This document shows positions 13,527 through 23,800 of a stretch of 64,000 bases of DNA, in pieces (position 1 is the stretch's first letter; the number at the start of each line of letters is the position of its first letter). A model generated the notes under the pieces. That model had not been told where the DNA came from. It ran no database searches and saw only the letters and a list, made by a program, of their open reading frames with translations. The stretch lies in assembly GCA_947561585.1 (NCBI GenBank), contig CANNZV010001853.1:124001-188000 (forward strand), in the 5' to 3' direction. Source of the stretch: Caprella mutica (taxonomy: Eukaryota > Arthropoda > Malacostraca > Amphipoda > Caprellidae). Both the position numbers and the translations under genes were made by a program.

Positions 13527-14113
13527 GTAGCTAACTAATAGTTACATCATCAATGCCTTAATTCATTATGTTATATGATATTAAATTGAGCCTTTTACAT
13601 GTTAATTGCTTGTTGTTCTTATTAGCTACAGAGTCTATACTTTAAATAATTTCAAGTTGTGTAAGAGGCATCCTATTTTTCTTTTACCTTCATCAGTAGC
13701 TACAGCATCAATTTACTTGATTATATTATTAGCTAAATAAATGACCATAGTTATGACTCCTATTCTCTGTTTGGATTATTTAATTTTTACTTCAAAAATT
13801 GATTTTTAGTGCCATTGGTCATTGGATTAGTTTTAAACTTTCATATTTGTTTTTACTATTGACTACAAATATATATTCTTGGATTTTCCTGGGGGCATAT
13901 AGTCCAGGAGATCCAGTTACTGAATATATATATATATCATGAGATGTTACTGATACCTACTGGACATTTGATACTTACACATCAATCTACGTTTCTATAT
14001 GACTCCTGTGATTAATATAACTAATTTCTTCAAATTGTTATCTAACTCCGATGTAGACTAGCAAATAGGTATATAAAATTTTAGAAAGATAATTCTTGTT
14101 ATCTTGTTACAGA

Positions 14114-14172
14114 AGTTGAGTTCCAGCCCGAACTAAATGCTGCGTGGGATACAGCACAACTGTAGATTGGTA
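14114..14172 (+). other. Possible internal exon of the P-element gene
   Basis: A short segment lies between an acceptor-like ttatcttgttacag and a donor-like ttg|gtaagtag. Its frame is uncertain and one frame contains a TAG. Supported only by splice-like context between the THAP remnant and the last exon. Confidence 0.25.
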
Positions 14173-14260
14173 AGTAGCTTTGCTCTTTTCAAATTATATA
14201 GCTACTCTAACATTCAAAAAGTCGAGTTGGCCAAAAAGTGATATCTAGCTACTACAGCAA

Positions 14261-14578
14261 GTGCATTATCAGAGGCAATGTTACTGTCCTCACTTCTGTA
14301 TCAAAATAATATTAATTACCTATGCTTTTTATTTTTATTTCTTTCTTAAGTTGCAGTTTCTAATTATTGATACACCAACAGATTCCGCCTGTGAAGGATA
14401 TCATGCAACAGAAACCTCAAGCAATGCCGACTGCACAAACTTTAAATGTAAAGTTCCCAAAGAGGTTGTCCAACTTTATATGAGGTGTAGGATTTACTTC
14501 CATATAAAAGGTTTAAATAGAAAGATAATTCAAAATAAAAGAAAGACACTGAACAAATTCTCCAAACTAATTCATTAA
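14261..14578 (+). CDS. Likely last exon of the P-element transposase
   Basis: An open stretch ending at TAA 14576-14578. The first part, rich in F, Y, I and L, overlaps a pyrimidine-rich tract ending in an AG at about 14357, so the true exon probably starts near 14358 rather than at the ATG. The last 60 residues include VVQLYMRCRIYFHIKGLNRK followed by a basic tail. That resembles the arginine- and asparagine-containing C-terminal end seen in P/THAP9-type transposases (a fungible x-R-x-x-x-R/I-x-x-LN pattern). The match is by memory of the family and is not strong. The position just inside the right end of the P element supports it. Confidence 0.4.
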   Translation: MHYQRQCYCPHFCIKIILITYAFYFYFFLKLQFLIIDTPTDSACEGYHATETSSNADCTNFKCKVPKEVVQLYMRCRIYFHIKGLNRKIIQNKRKTLNKFSKLIH

Positions 14579-15243
14579 TATTTTTTAAATTTAACTATGA
14601 GAATATGTATTATTATTATTTTTGTTAAAATTGTATTTGTATCATGGAAATTCACCATTTTCATTTTTTTTAAACGCTACTTGCAGTTTTTGAGGATATA
14701 TATATATATATATATATATTATAATTCACAATATAAAGTTAGTGATCTATGGTTTTCATTCATTCCTTAATTGAAGAAATCCGCCGTCAAATATTAATTA
14801 TATGTATTCCACCATATCGATTTTATCGTGATAAATTTTTCATATAGCTACCTACATTTTTATATTAGAAATTTACTCTAGTTCTGCATTTTCTATCATT
14901 GTTGGAGAATACACAATCGATCGTAGTCGACACAAATCCAATTATTATTGAATAACATCTGAGCCATGAGTTGAAGAGTTTAACTATTTAATTCATGATC
15001 TCCTGAGCTAAATTTAATAAATGATTTAAAGTATAAAACTATATATATAATTTTATGTTAACATTTACGATGTATTTAATTAAATATTTGACCAAGCAAT
15101 CAAAAGTTAATTCATGAAGATCTATAACCAAATATTTCCGGTGAGAGTATCTGTATACCAGGTGACGTCATGAGCCGCGCGCGTGACGTCACACTTTCAC
15201 GCCATTTTCAAGTGCGATTATCCTTCTAACTATTTAATTCATG

Positions 15244-15251
15244 GTCCTACC
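15244..15251. repeat. P-element target-site duplication, right
   Basis: gtcctacc, identical to 11837-11844, immediately after the terminal CATG of the right inverted repeat. Confidence 0.85.
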
Positions 15252-17915
15252 TACTCCACTAACTGCAGCTCCAGGTAAAATAGTAATTCTCATAAACTCT
15301 CTACCTACTTGTCCCTTCAAGATTTAAGACTCCAGCCTCCAGGTAATAAAGCATGTCCAATTTTGAGCCCTGCAATTGCAAATGGAGAGAAATATCTAAT
15401 TTTCTCTTATGCTACACTACATTTAAAATGTTATTTTGGGGAGATTTAATGATAATTTGGTCATTTTGGAGAGAAATTTGGTGATTTTTGAAGAGAAATG
15501 GAGAGACAAATGGAGAGTTTATTAAACAAAGAGATATACTATTTTACTATGGTCTTAAGCTAGCCTGAGCTAGGCTCAAATTGTCATAAATTCTACCCTA
15601 AAAAACATTGTATGATCGTACTAATTGTAGGACTACCCAGAGGCAAGAATAACTAGGAGAAATGTCTACTGCCTGAACCAGACTGCATTTTATGGTAAAT
15701 TCCGCTGACATGTCGGTGTAATTTTGCCCTCTTTGAAAATAAAATTCTAGCTAAGTTGGTGGATTTCTTGCTCTTGCTGCTCTGTATTCCTAACTATGTA
15801 ACCATTAATCTTCACTTTTTAGTAGAAAATCAGCCTAATTTTTGGAAATTGTTGGTGTATTTTTTCAACTTTTAGAAAAAGTCAGTGGAATTTTGTGCAC
15901 CAAATACAGATTGATATCTACATTTGCAATGAAGGCCCGAAGTTCTTAATTTGCTCAAAATAATTGTCATTAACCCACAAATAAAATAGCAAGAATGGAC
16001 ATCCAAATCATCCATATTTCAGAGGCTGGTAAATTGTAAGCCAATTTAGCTCATTTTTCTTTTTTTGAAGATTTCAAGCCAAAAATTAACATTGGAAGTT
16101 GGAACATAGGAATTAATTCATAATTTTAAGCCAATTATGAATAGGTATCTGATTTTATCTTTTGAAATATTATCATGGATAGACATAAGTTTTAATAGGT
16201 ACTAGTCAGTGAGCCACAAGGTAGTTAGTACCTGGGGCTGGGGTTTATATAAAAGTTTATTAACTGGCCCGGCTAGTCTGTATTTGGTCCACAAAATTCC
16301 ACTGACTTTCTGAAAAAGCTGAAAAAATCCACCATAAATTTCCAGTAATTTGGCTGATCCACCAACATTTTAGTGATTTTACACATTTTTCCACCGAAAA
16401 TTAATGATAATATAGGAATAAATAGCTAAAAATCCACCAACTTTGCTAGAAAACTTCCACCGACATGTCAGAGGAATTTAATTTACCATAAAATACAGAC
16501 TCCATGTATAAGAGCATGTCAGTTAAAGCCAATTAATTAGCTTATATATGAAATGGTCAAATCTCAGATATGTCTAATTGGCTTTAAATTTTGAATTAAT
16601 TCCTTTTTTCCCATGTTAATTTTGGCTTGAAATCTTCAAAAAATGAGCCAAATTGGCTTGGTTCATATTTTTTATTGAATTTTGGCTCAAAAATTGGCTT
16701 ACAATTTTCCAGCCTCTGAAGAAACATGGTAACAGACTGGTAACTGGGTCCTACTGAACTAGTAGGTATCTCTCAACTTAACTAGAGTCTAGTCTGTCTA
16801 GAGAGCTCAGAGAGGCAGGTAACCTACATAGTATATACTAGCCATGTTTTAGAGTAGGTAGGTATGTCAGTTAAAGCCAACTATATAATTGTCTTAGATT
16901 TCAAAAGGTCAATACCTACTCAGATAAGTAGTTATACCTAGGTACCTAATTGGCATACAATTTTAAATTATTTCTTATGTTCCTATGTTAATTTTGGCTT
17001 GAAATCTACAAAATAAATTAAATTGGCTTAGGTAGCTCGGAATTTTTGTGACATTTTTTGGCTCTAAAATTGGCTTAGGTACCTACCTACAATTTTCCAG
17101 CCTCTGAAACATGACATACCTAGGTAATAGCTACCTATATACCTTCCTACTATTTTGTAATTTTAGCTTATAAGCCATGGCTAAGTGGTACTTCAGGATA
17201 TAAAACAAATTAAACTACCAACCTAATTAGGTAGATTGGCTTAGCCCAGGTACATTTTCAAACTCAAAATATCAAAAGACGACTTACCTGATGAAGAGGT
17301 TTTGTTATACAAACATATTTTGAGCGGATTCTCAATGTTAATGAGTTTTTGGAACTAGATTTACAATTTAAACTAGGTATAGGTATTTCTAATTTCAAAT
17401 CTCTACAGTGTAACAGATCTAAAGCACAATAGAATGGTCTTGATATTCGTGCCGAATTAGGCGGTAATAAAGGGTTGAGAAACAAAAGCTAAGCGTAATG
17501 ATTGGTATACAGTTTCAAACCCTTTCTAAAAACTGTTTGTAGATTCCAGTATCTTCAAACAGATTTAATTGTTTGAGAAATAGTTCGGCTAAGTGTTTTA
17601 TACTATATTCAGATTCACAGCATAAGCTGTATCTACTCCAAATATATTTCAAGGAACTGAATGAATTTATCAATAAATACATAGGTAGTTTTAAAATTAA
17701 TAAAAATATTATTTTTTATACCTAATGGTTTATTGATATTCCTGATTCAATTTACGTACTTTTCATCGAATGAATCATTCTTTCCGGACTAAACCTATAC
17801 TTTTTTATTACATGAATAGTTATTACAATTCATTATCCATAATTATTGTATATATACACTCCCTTAAATAACATTGCAATAATTAGCTATATATATACTT
17901 CGTTTTCTATGCCTG
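15252..17915. repeat. Cluster of short interspersed repeats, no gene
   Basis: Two inverted copies of a repeat of about 230 bases lie at 15681-15911 and 16275-16500, each bounded by tctgtatttggt or gactgcattttatgg-like ends. A second family of about 230 bases, bounded by catgtcagttaaagcc and ccagcctctgaa, lies at about 16505-16730 and 16863-17112, with an inverted partial copy at 16010-16140. A third family (ggagagaaat, ggagagt) at 15380-15540 has inverted relatives near 12840-13000. No autonomous coding sequence is seen, so these look like MITEs or decayed non-autonomous elements. A 73-codon minus-strand frame at 17264-17485 is not recognisable. Confidence 0.55.
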
Positions 17916-18109
17916 CGCTTCGTTTTCTATGCAATGAGATGCGGTTAAGAGACTCTTGTTTGCCGCTAACTTCAACCGTTTTACGTGAGTGTTAAGCGCT
18001 TAGCACATCAAGATTGTATCTGTTTTCACTGGTGCTAAGCGCTTAAGAGACTTTACCTTGAGCAACCCGATTTTTGCGGTTAAGAGACTTTGGCTTGTGG
18101 CCCTTCATA
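17916..18109 (-). repeat. Right terminal inverted repeat (194 bp)
   Basis: Reverse complement of 4002-4195 with few differences. It ends ggcccttcata and abuts satellite DNA at 18110. Confidence 0.85.
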
Positions 18110-19328
18110 TACAGCAAAGGATCTATCTACAGCAAAGGATCTATCTACAACAAAGGATCTATCTACAGTAAAGGATCTATCTACAACAACCGATTTATCT
18201 ACAGCAAAGGATCTATCTACAGCAAAGGAACCATCTACAACAAAAGATCTATCTACAGTAAAGGATCTATCTACTGCAAAGTATCTGTCTTCATCAAAGG
18301 ATCTATCTACAACAAAGAAACTATTTACAACAAAGAATCCATGTTCAGCAAATAATCTATTTACAGCAAATGATCTATCTACAGCAAAGGATCAATCTAC
18401 AGCAAAGGATCAATCTACAGCAAATAATCTATCTACAGTAAAGGGACTATATACAACAAACGATCCATCTAAAGTTGAGGATCTATCAACAGCAAAGGAT
18501 CAATTTATAACAAAAGATCTATTTATAACAAAAGTTCTATCTACAGCAAAGAATCTATCTACAGCAAAGGATCCATCTACAGGAAAGGATCTATCTACAG
18601 CAAAGGATTTACAGTAAAGGAGCTATCTACAGCAAGAGATCTATCAACAATGAAGGATCTACCTTCAGCAAAGGATCTATCTACATCAAAGGATCTATCC
18701 TCAGAAAAGTATCTTAATAAAGCATAGGATCTATGTACAGTAATGGATCTATCTACTGCATAGGATACATCTACTGCAAAGAATCTATCTACAGCAAAGA
18801 ATCTATCTTCAGCAAAGAATCTATCTACAGCAAAGGATCTATCTACAGCAAAGGATCTGTTCTACAGCAAAGGATCTACCTACAGCAAAGGATCTATCTA
18901 CAGTCAAGGATTTATCTACTGCAAAGGATCTCTCTACAGCATAGGATCAATCTAAAGTTAAGGATCTACCTTAAGCAAAGGATCTATCAACAGCAAAGGA
19001 TCTATCTAAAGCCAATGATCTATCTACAACAAAGGATCTATTTGCAACAGCAGAACTTTATACAGCAAAGGATCTATCTACAGCAAAGGATCTATCTTCG
19101 GCAAAATGATCTATCTTCAGTAAGGGATCTATCTACAGCAAAGAATCTGTCTTCACCAAAGGATCTCTCTACAACGCAGGATCTGTCAACAGCAAAGGAT
19201 CAATCTATAGCAAAAGATCTATTTACAACAAAAGTTCAATCTACAGCGAAAAATCTATCTACAGCAAAGGATCTATCTACAGCAAATGATCTATCTACAG
19301 GAAAGGATCTATCTAAAGCAAAGGATCT
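18110..19328 (+). repeat. 18-bp satellite array, segment 1
   Basis: Head-to-tail copies of ggatctatctacagcaaa with one to four substitutions each. The monomer is 18 bases and contains no stop codon in three plus frames and one minus frame, so long open frames (DLSTAK, IYLQQR, GSIYSK, FAVDRS repeats) arise automatically. One-base slippage variants such as caaagtgatc break the register. No promoter or gene architecture accompanies it. Confidence 0.95.
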
Positions 19329-19873
19329 TGTGGTAACTTGCTGTACTAATCTGTGATTACAAAAATGGTTGGAAGCGGCAAGCCACTGATAATGACAGAG
19401 GATTTTTTGAAGTGACCAGTCGCGTTTTGAGACCTGCTTCTGTAAAGTGTTCTGTGAGTGTTTCAAGCTTTGTCTGTGACAAAAGTGTTTTGTAAGTAAC
19501 GTGTTATTTGCCTAACGGTTAGGTAGTTTTTGGGAGTACATGTTGTACTAGCGTCGGTTTACTTTGGAAGTAAACCACGTAGTGGTGAGTTGCTTTCCTA
19601 AGCACGCAAGTTGAGGTTTGCATTTTGTGTGATTTGCTTCCTAGGTACAACCTTTTTGTACTGTGAGTACAAGAAGTGTTTACCGGTTGTCTCATCATAC
19701 GGTTGTACGTTGTACAATCAGGTGTGAGTTGGCCAGTTAAAGGGGTGGTTGGAGACTGTGCAAGAGTTCTAGGAACTCGCAACTAGGATTGCAGTTAGTT
19801 TTTGCTTTGGCTAACTAACCAGTGACGTCACTGCATCAGCTCTTGGGAGCTAGCAACTGAGGTTGTTCCTTCA
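19329..19873 (+). repeat. 5' LTR, copy 1
   Basis: 545 bp, starting tgtggtaact and ending gttccttca. By eye it differs from the 3' LTR at 24043 by two bases (ttatttg/ttacttg and gtacatg/gtacttg). The second difference is shared with copy 2, so it predates the segmental duplication. I see no TATA box or AATAAA. The LTR contains at least nine short perfect hairpins. Confidence 0.95.
19821..19832. promoter_or_regulatory. CRE-like palindrome in LTR
   Basis: agtgacgtcact is a 12-base perfect palindrome containing the TGACGTCA consensus of CREB/ATF factors. It recurs in every LTR (24535-24546 in the 3' LTR of this copy). A further TGACGTCA lies at 19901-19908, just before the gag ATG. Binding is inferred only from the motif, and it may instead be part of the general hairpin richness of the element. 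Confidence 0.4.
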
Positions 19874-19910
19874 AGCTATCTAGGCTTTATCACATCTTTG
19901 TGACGTCATC

Positions 19911-20852
19911 ATGTCTGACTCTGAGAAAGCAGGCAAGACTGATACTGGTTCTTCTAGTGAGGGACCAGGGATGTCTGGGACATCCAGTATGATTGATATT
20001 GGCCAATTGGCAAGCATTTTAATGCAGGCCAAGGGGCCAATTATTGATCGGTTGGGGAGAGCTCTCCCCAAGTTCAGTGGCGATGGCACAGTTGATGTGT
20101 CAGAGTGGCTGGACGACTTCGAACGTCGCTGTCGCAGCGAGCGGGTCGAACCCCAAGAGGTCGTGGACTTCTTGCTCGAGGGCAACGCCGCTCGAGTATT
20201 CCGTGCCATGAGGGTGTCGGAAGCCTCTCAGTGGGAGGTAGTCAAGGGAGTACTGCTGGCTCAGTATGGTATGTCCCGGCAGGAAGCGTACAGACGTTTC
20301 ACGTCTCGTCAGCTTTTATCTGGCGAGGCTGTGGACGTTTATGTTGACGACCTGCAGCGCTTCGGTGCTAGGATGGAGGTGAAAACCGATTGTATGGTTT
20401 TCAGAGTGAAGTTCTTTGAAGGACTCCTCCCCTCCATCCATAAGTGGGCAGTGATGCTCCCAGAGGCGTACACCTCTGACTTTGACATTTTGGTGTCAAA
20501 GGTGCGTGACAGATTGTCCGCACAGAGGGATGCCTCAGGCCAGTCTGGGACAGGCCAGGCCACCAGAGTGGCTACTGCCTCCAGGAGGCAAGGGCTTTCT
20601 TGCCCACGGTGCCAGGGTCCTCACCGGGTGAGAGATTGCACCCAAAGACGTCGCTCCAAGGTGATGCAGACGGGCAAGCCCTCTTCACATGGGCGAAACT
20701 TATGTTTCACCTGTGGGAAGCCCGGGCATTTTGCCCGGGAGTGCCCTGACAGTCCTGTGACTGTCGCGTCATCCGCTGGTGATGCGGGTTTTTCCGAGGA
20801 GGCTGTGGTAAGGGGCACCGCAACCTCCATCGGAGAAACCATGGAAGAGTAA
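19911..20852 (+). CDS. gag: Gag polyprotein, copy 1 (313 aa)
   Basis: Encodes the structural protein that forms the retrotransposon particle and binds its RNA. The N-terminal two thirds is capsid-like (SEWLDDFERRCR, then FRVKFFEGLL). The C-terminal part has two zinc knuckles: C231-x2-C234-x3-H238-x4-C243, one residue shorter than the canonical spacing, and a canonical CCHC at C265, C268, H273, C278 (CFTCGKPGHFAREC). The ATG lies 37 bases after the 5' LTR. The frame ends with TAA 20850-20852, nine bases before a pol ATG in the -1 frame. The overlap contains a slippery heptamer. The sequence is translated identically in copy 2. Confidence 0.95.
   Translation: MSDSEKAGKTDTGSSSEGPGMSGTSSMIDIGQLASILMQAKGPIIDRLGRALPKFSGDGTVDVSEWLDDFERRCRSERVEPQEVVDFLLEGNAARVFRAMRVSEASQWEVVKGVLLAQYGMSRQEAYRRFTSRQLLSGEAVDVYVDDLQRFGARMEVKTDCMVFRVKFFEGLLPSIHKWAVMLPEAYTSDFDILVSKVRDRLSAQRDASGQSGTGQATRVATASRRQGLSCPRCQGPHRVRDCTQRRRSKVMQTGKPSSHGRNLCFTCGKPGHFARECPDSPVTVASSAGDAGFSEEAVVRGTATSIGETMEE
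20786..20792 (+). other. Putative -1 ribosomal frameshift site, copy 1
   Basis: GGGTTTT sits in gag phase as G GGT TTT, the X XXY YYZ pattern of -1 slippery heptamers. The pol frame opens after a TGA at 20780-20782, so gag and pol overlap for 20783-20852, and a -1 slip here would join Gag to Pol with no stop. Hairpins lie both upstream (20748-20765) and downstream (20839-20864). The alternative is reinitiation at the pol ATG at 20861. Confidence 0.6.
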
Positions 20853-20860
20853 AATCCTCC

Positions 20861-23800
20861 ATGGATCCTTCTGGGAAGGATTCTGCTGCTTCGAGCAGCA
20901 AGCTAAGTCCTGGGGACTTAGTAGTGGTGGGGGCTAACACTCCTACCAAGGGTACTCTGGGAGTACTCATGGCAGCTGGTAGACTTTCGAGTCGTGAGAT
21001 GCCAGTTGTCAAGGCCATTGTAAATGGCCAATCTGTCTTGTGTCTGGTTGATACAGGCAGCGGGTGCACGATGGTGTCTACCCGGGTGGTGGTGGGACTT
21101 AAGGGCCGAAAGGCCCGTCATTTTATGACAGCTGACGGCAAAACTTCCACCAATGGAAGGGAGTGCTGGGTGGCAGTGGGATTGCATGGACACTGTTTTA
21201 GTGTACGTGCAATTGCCCACAGAGGATTGGAAAATCTCGGAGTTGACTGCCTCCTAGGTGATGACGTTGTCGATCACATGGGAGGTGTGACGATTCGCAG
21301 AGGATCCGATTCTCGTTATTTGGTCGATTGGGGTAAGCCTAATGCGACTGATTGCTGTGGAGTCTTTTCCAAGGGAAAAAGACGTCCTATAGCATGTGGT
21401 GTGGCTCCACCACTGTCGATTTCTGATAAAGATTTCGATGCTGTTTTTGCTAACGGCAAATGGACCGTGAGCTGGCGCTGGGCTGCTGGCAAGCCAAAAC
21501 AGCTTCAGACTGGTGTTGGAGAGTACAAATGTACTCGAACACCAGGTGTACACGAGAGGTACACAACGGAGATCCAAAGTTGGATTTCCAAAGGTTGGCT
21601 AGTAGAGTGGAAAGGACCTGTTAAGGGTGTCATTCCACTGCTGGTCGTTGTCCAGCCTACTAAGGACAAGGTTAGGCCGGTAATGGATTACCGTGAGCTT
21701 AACCCTTTTGTCGAATCTCATACTGAGGAATCGGCAGTGTGTGCTGAGAAGGTACGCAAGTGGAGACAACTGCAGGGGCAGCTTAAGGTCGTAGACCTGA
21801 AGGCTGCCTATCTGCAGATTCATGTCTCCAAGGAACTATGGCAGTACCAGATTGTCAGGTATAATGGAGTCCATTATGCTTTGACACGTCTTGGCTTCGG
21901 CCTGACATGTGCACCGAGGATCATGACGATGATTCTCGGTAAAGTTCTTTCGATGGACGATCAAATTGATCGTGCCACGGATCATTATATCGATGATATT
22001 TTGGTCCAAGAGTCTATTGTTAGTGCTTCTCGAGTTAGGGAACACTTGCATCGATATGGACTCGAATCGAAAGAACCGGAAGGGCTTGACGGTGGTCGAG
22101 TCCTTGGGATTGCCTTGAATAAGGTGCCCAATGGACATTTGAAAATGTCTAGAGGATCCGAGCTATCTTCTTACATATCAGAATCTTCTGGTATGACGAA
22201 GAGACACTTGTTTTCTCTGTGTGGTCGGCTCACAGGGCATTACCCTGTAGCGGGTTGGCTAAGGCCTCATTGCAGCTTTCTGAAGCGATTGGGGTCAGAC
22301 GGTTCCTGGGACGAACCTGTCAGTGAGTGTGTTCGTAAGCTAGTTGACGAACTGGTGAGTTGAGTCCTCTCTGAAGATCCTGTGAAGGGTCAGTGGTATG
22401 TCAATCCAAACGGTAATGTTACTGTTTGGACTGATGCTAGTTCGCTAGCGATGGGTGTTGTCATTCAGGTGGATGGCGCACTAGTGGAAGATGCTACCTG
22501 GCTTCGAAAGAAGTCAGATCATCACCACATCAACGTCTCAGAGCTTGAGGCTGTTGGGCGTGGAATCAACCTAGCAATCACGTGGGGCTTCAAAGCTTTC
22601 GCGATTGCTACGGATTCCAGAACTGTGTTGTCCTGGCTAGACAACACGGTTGAGGGCCATTCTCGTGTGCGCACGAAGGGAGCGGCTCAAATGCTAATCA
22701 AGCGACGCTTGGCGGTGATTAAGGAAATCATCAACGAGTATGAACTGGCAGTTGAGTTTCGATTTGTTTCGACAATCGAAAACAAGGCTGACCAGTTAAC
22801 TCGGGTAACTAAGAAATGGCTTAGTTATCAAGAGTCTGATGACTCTGAAACAGTAGAGACTGTTTCGGCGGCTCTTTCGACAGGAAAGACGCTAAAGGAT
22901 GCCATATGGGCGGCTCATCTGCCGCATCATTTTGGCGTCGATCGCACGCTTTACCTTGGCAAGCAGATTAGGTTGGACCTAACTCGCAACCAAGTTAAAC
23001 GTGAGATCGAAGGATGCGAAGAGTGTCTTCGTATAGATCCTTCAAGAAGGGTTGAGAACTTCGTTGAGCGAGGTGACTTAGCCGTGGAAGGGAACTGGCA
23101 TCGTGTAGCTGCTGATGTTACGCACTACAACAATGTCCACTACCTTTCCATCGTTGATTGCGGTCCGTCGAGGTTCACAATATGGCGAAGGTTGTCGAAT
23201 GAGACGGCAGCTAGTATTGTGACCAATCTCCAGCAAGTGGTTGTTGAGCACGGACCTTTTGCCGAATTGTTGTTAGACAACTCGACGGCATTTAGGTCGG
23301 CAACTGTCGAGCAGTTTGCCAGGGATTGGGGAATCTCTTTGCGATTCCGTGCCGCTTACGCCCCAAGTGGAAATGGAATAGTAGAGAGAAACCATCGCAC
23401 GATCAAGAGGATCGCTGCACGGGGAAAAATTTCCCCTGAGGTTGCGACATTTTGGTATAATGTCACGCCTCGGAAAGGTGTTGAGGACGCATCTGTTCCG
23501 TATCGTAAGATTTTCAAGTACCCTTGGAGGGTACCTTACGATATCAACCAGAAGGTTGAAGTGGAGGGGAAAAATGAGAATTTTTCCATTGGTGACGAGG
23601 TATGGGTCAAGCCTGCGATACCCTCGTGCACCAAGCACTGGACTCATGGAAGAGTTACAGAGGTGCAATCCAAACATGTCATATGTGTGGATGGCATGCC
23701 TAGACATGTCCGTGACGTTAGGAAACGTCGAGGCTCCAATGAGGAGACTCCTGAGTATGACTCAGATGAAGATGAGTCAACGTTCTACGACGCTCATGCT

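Larger units (their letters stand above)
11845..15243 (+). mobile_element. P element, internally reduced (3.4 kb)
   Basis: The element starts and ends with terminal inverted repeats opening CATGAATTAAATAGTTA, reminiscent of the CATGATGAAATAACAT start of Drosophila P. It is flanked by perfect 8-bp target duplications gtcctacc (11837-11844 and 15244-15251), the duplication length of the P superfamily. The arms match over about 33 bases (11845-11877 and 15211-15243). Subterminal gtgacgtcac palindromes lie at both ends. Inside is a THAP zinc-finger remnant near the left end and a C-terminal-like exon near the right end. No catalytic RNase H-like core is recognisable between them, so the copy is probably non-autonomous. 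It is nested in the larger element at 4002-18109. Confidence 0.85.
4002..18109. mobile_element. Large decayed element with 194-bp terminal inverted repeats
   Basis: The ends 4002-4195 and 17916-18109 are long, nearly identical reverse complements beginning tatgaagggccacaagcc. The element would be 14.1 kb including a nested P element. TACA flanks both ends (3998-4001 and 18110-18113) and may be a 4-bp target duplication. The left flank is unique AT-rich DNA whereas the right flank is satellite, so either it inserted at the array edge or the duplication is coincidental. No transposase, polymerase B, integrase or capsid frame is recognisable inside, so I cannot assign it to Maverick/Polinton, Sola, Academ or another family. 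Confidence 0.6.

Noticed and set aside
17264..17485. 73-codon minus-strand frame
   Set aside because: No recognisable domain, AT-rich context, and no partner exon.
4002..18109. Assignment of the 14-kb element to Maverick/Polinton on size and long termini
   Set aside because: No polymerase B, integrase, protease or capsid frame is visible, and the possible target duplication is 4 bases rather than 6.
18074..19466. Long open frames in the satellite (plus DLSTAK/IYLQQR/GSIYSK, minus FAVDRS) as repeat-protein genes
   Set aside because: They arise because an 18-base monomer lacks stops in four frames. They overlap one another, start at arbitrary ATGs and are broken by single-base slips.
19519..19782. 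87-codon minus-strand frame repeated in every LTR
   Set aside because: It is antisense to the LTR, has no recognisable domain, and its preservation follows from LTR identity.
19911..20852. Whether the host itself uses TAA/TAG as Gln, given the Penelope-like frame
   Set aside because: The LTR element ends gag with TAA and uses only CAA/CAG for Gln across 1,052 pol codons, so the standard code is the better assumption for the host unless host genes show otherwise.
19880..23707. Minus-strand and alternate plus-strand frames within gag and pol
   Set aside because: They are shadows of the strongly supported gag and pol frames. Their partial openness reflects codon bias and the palindrome-rich sequence.
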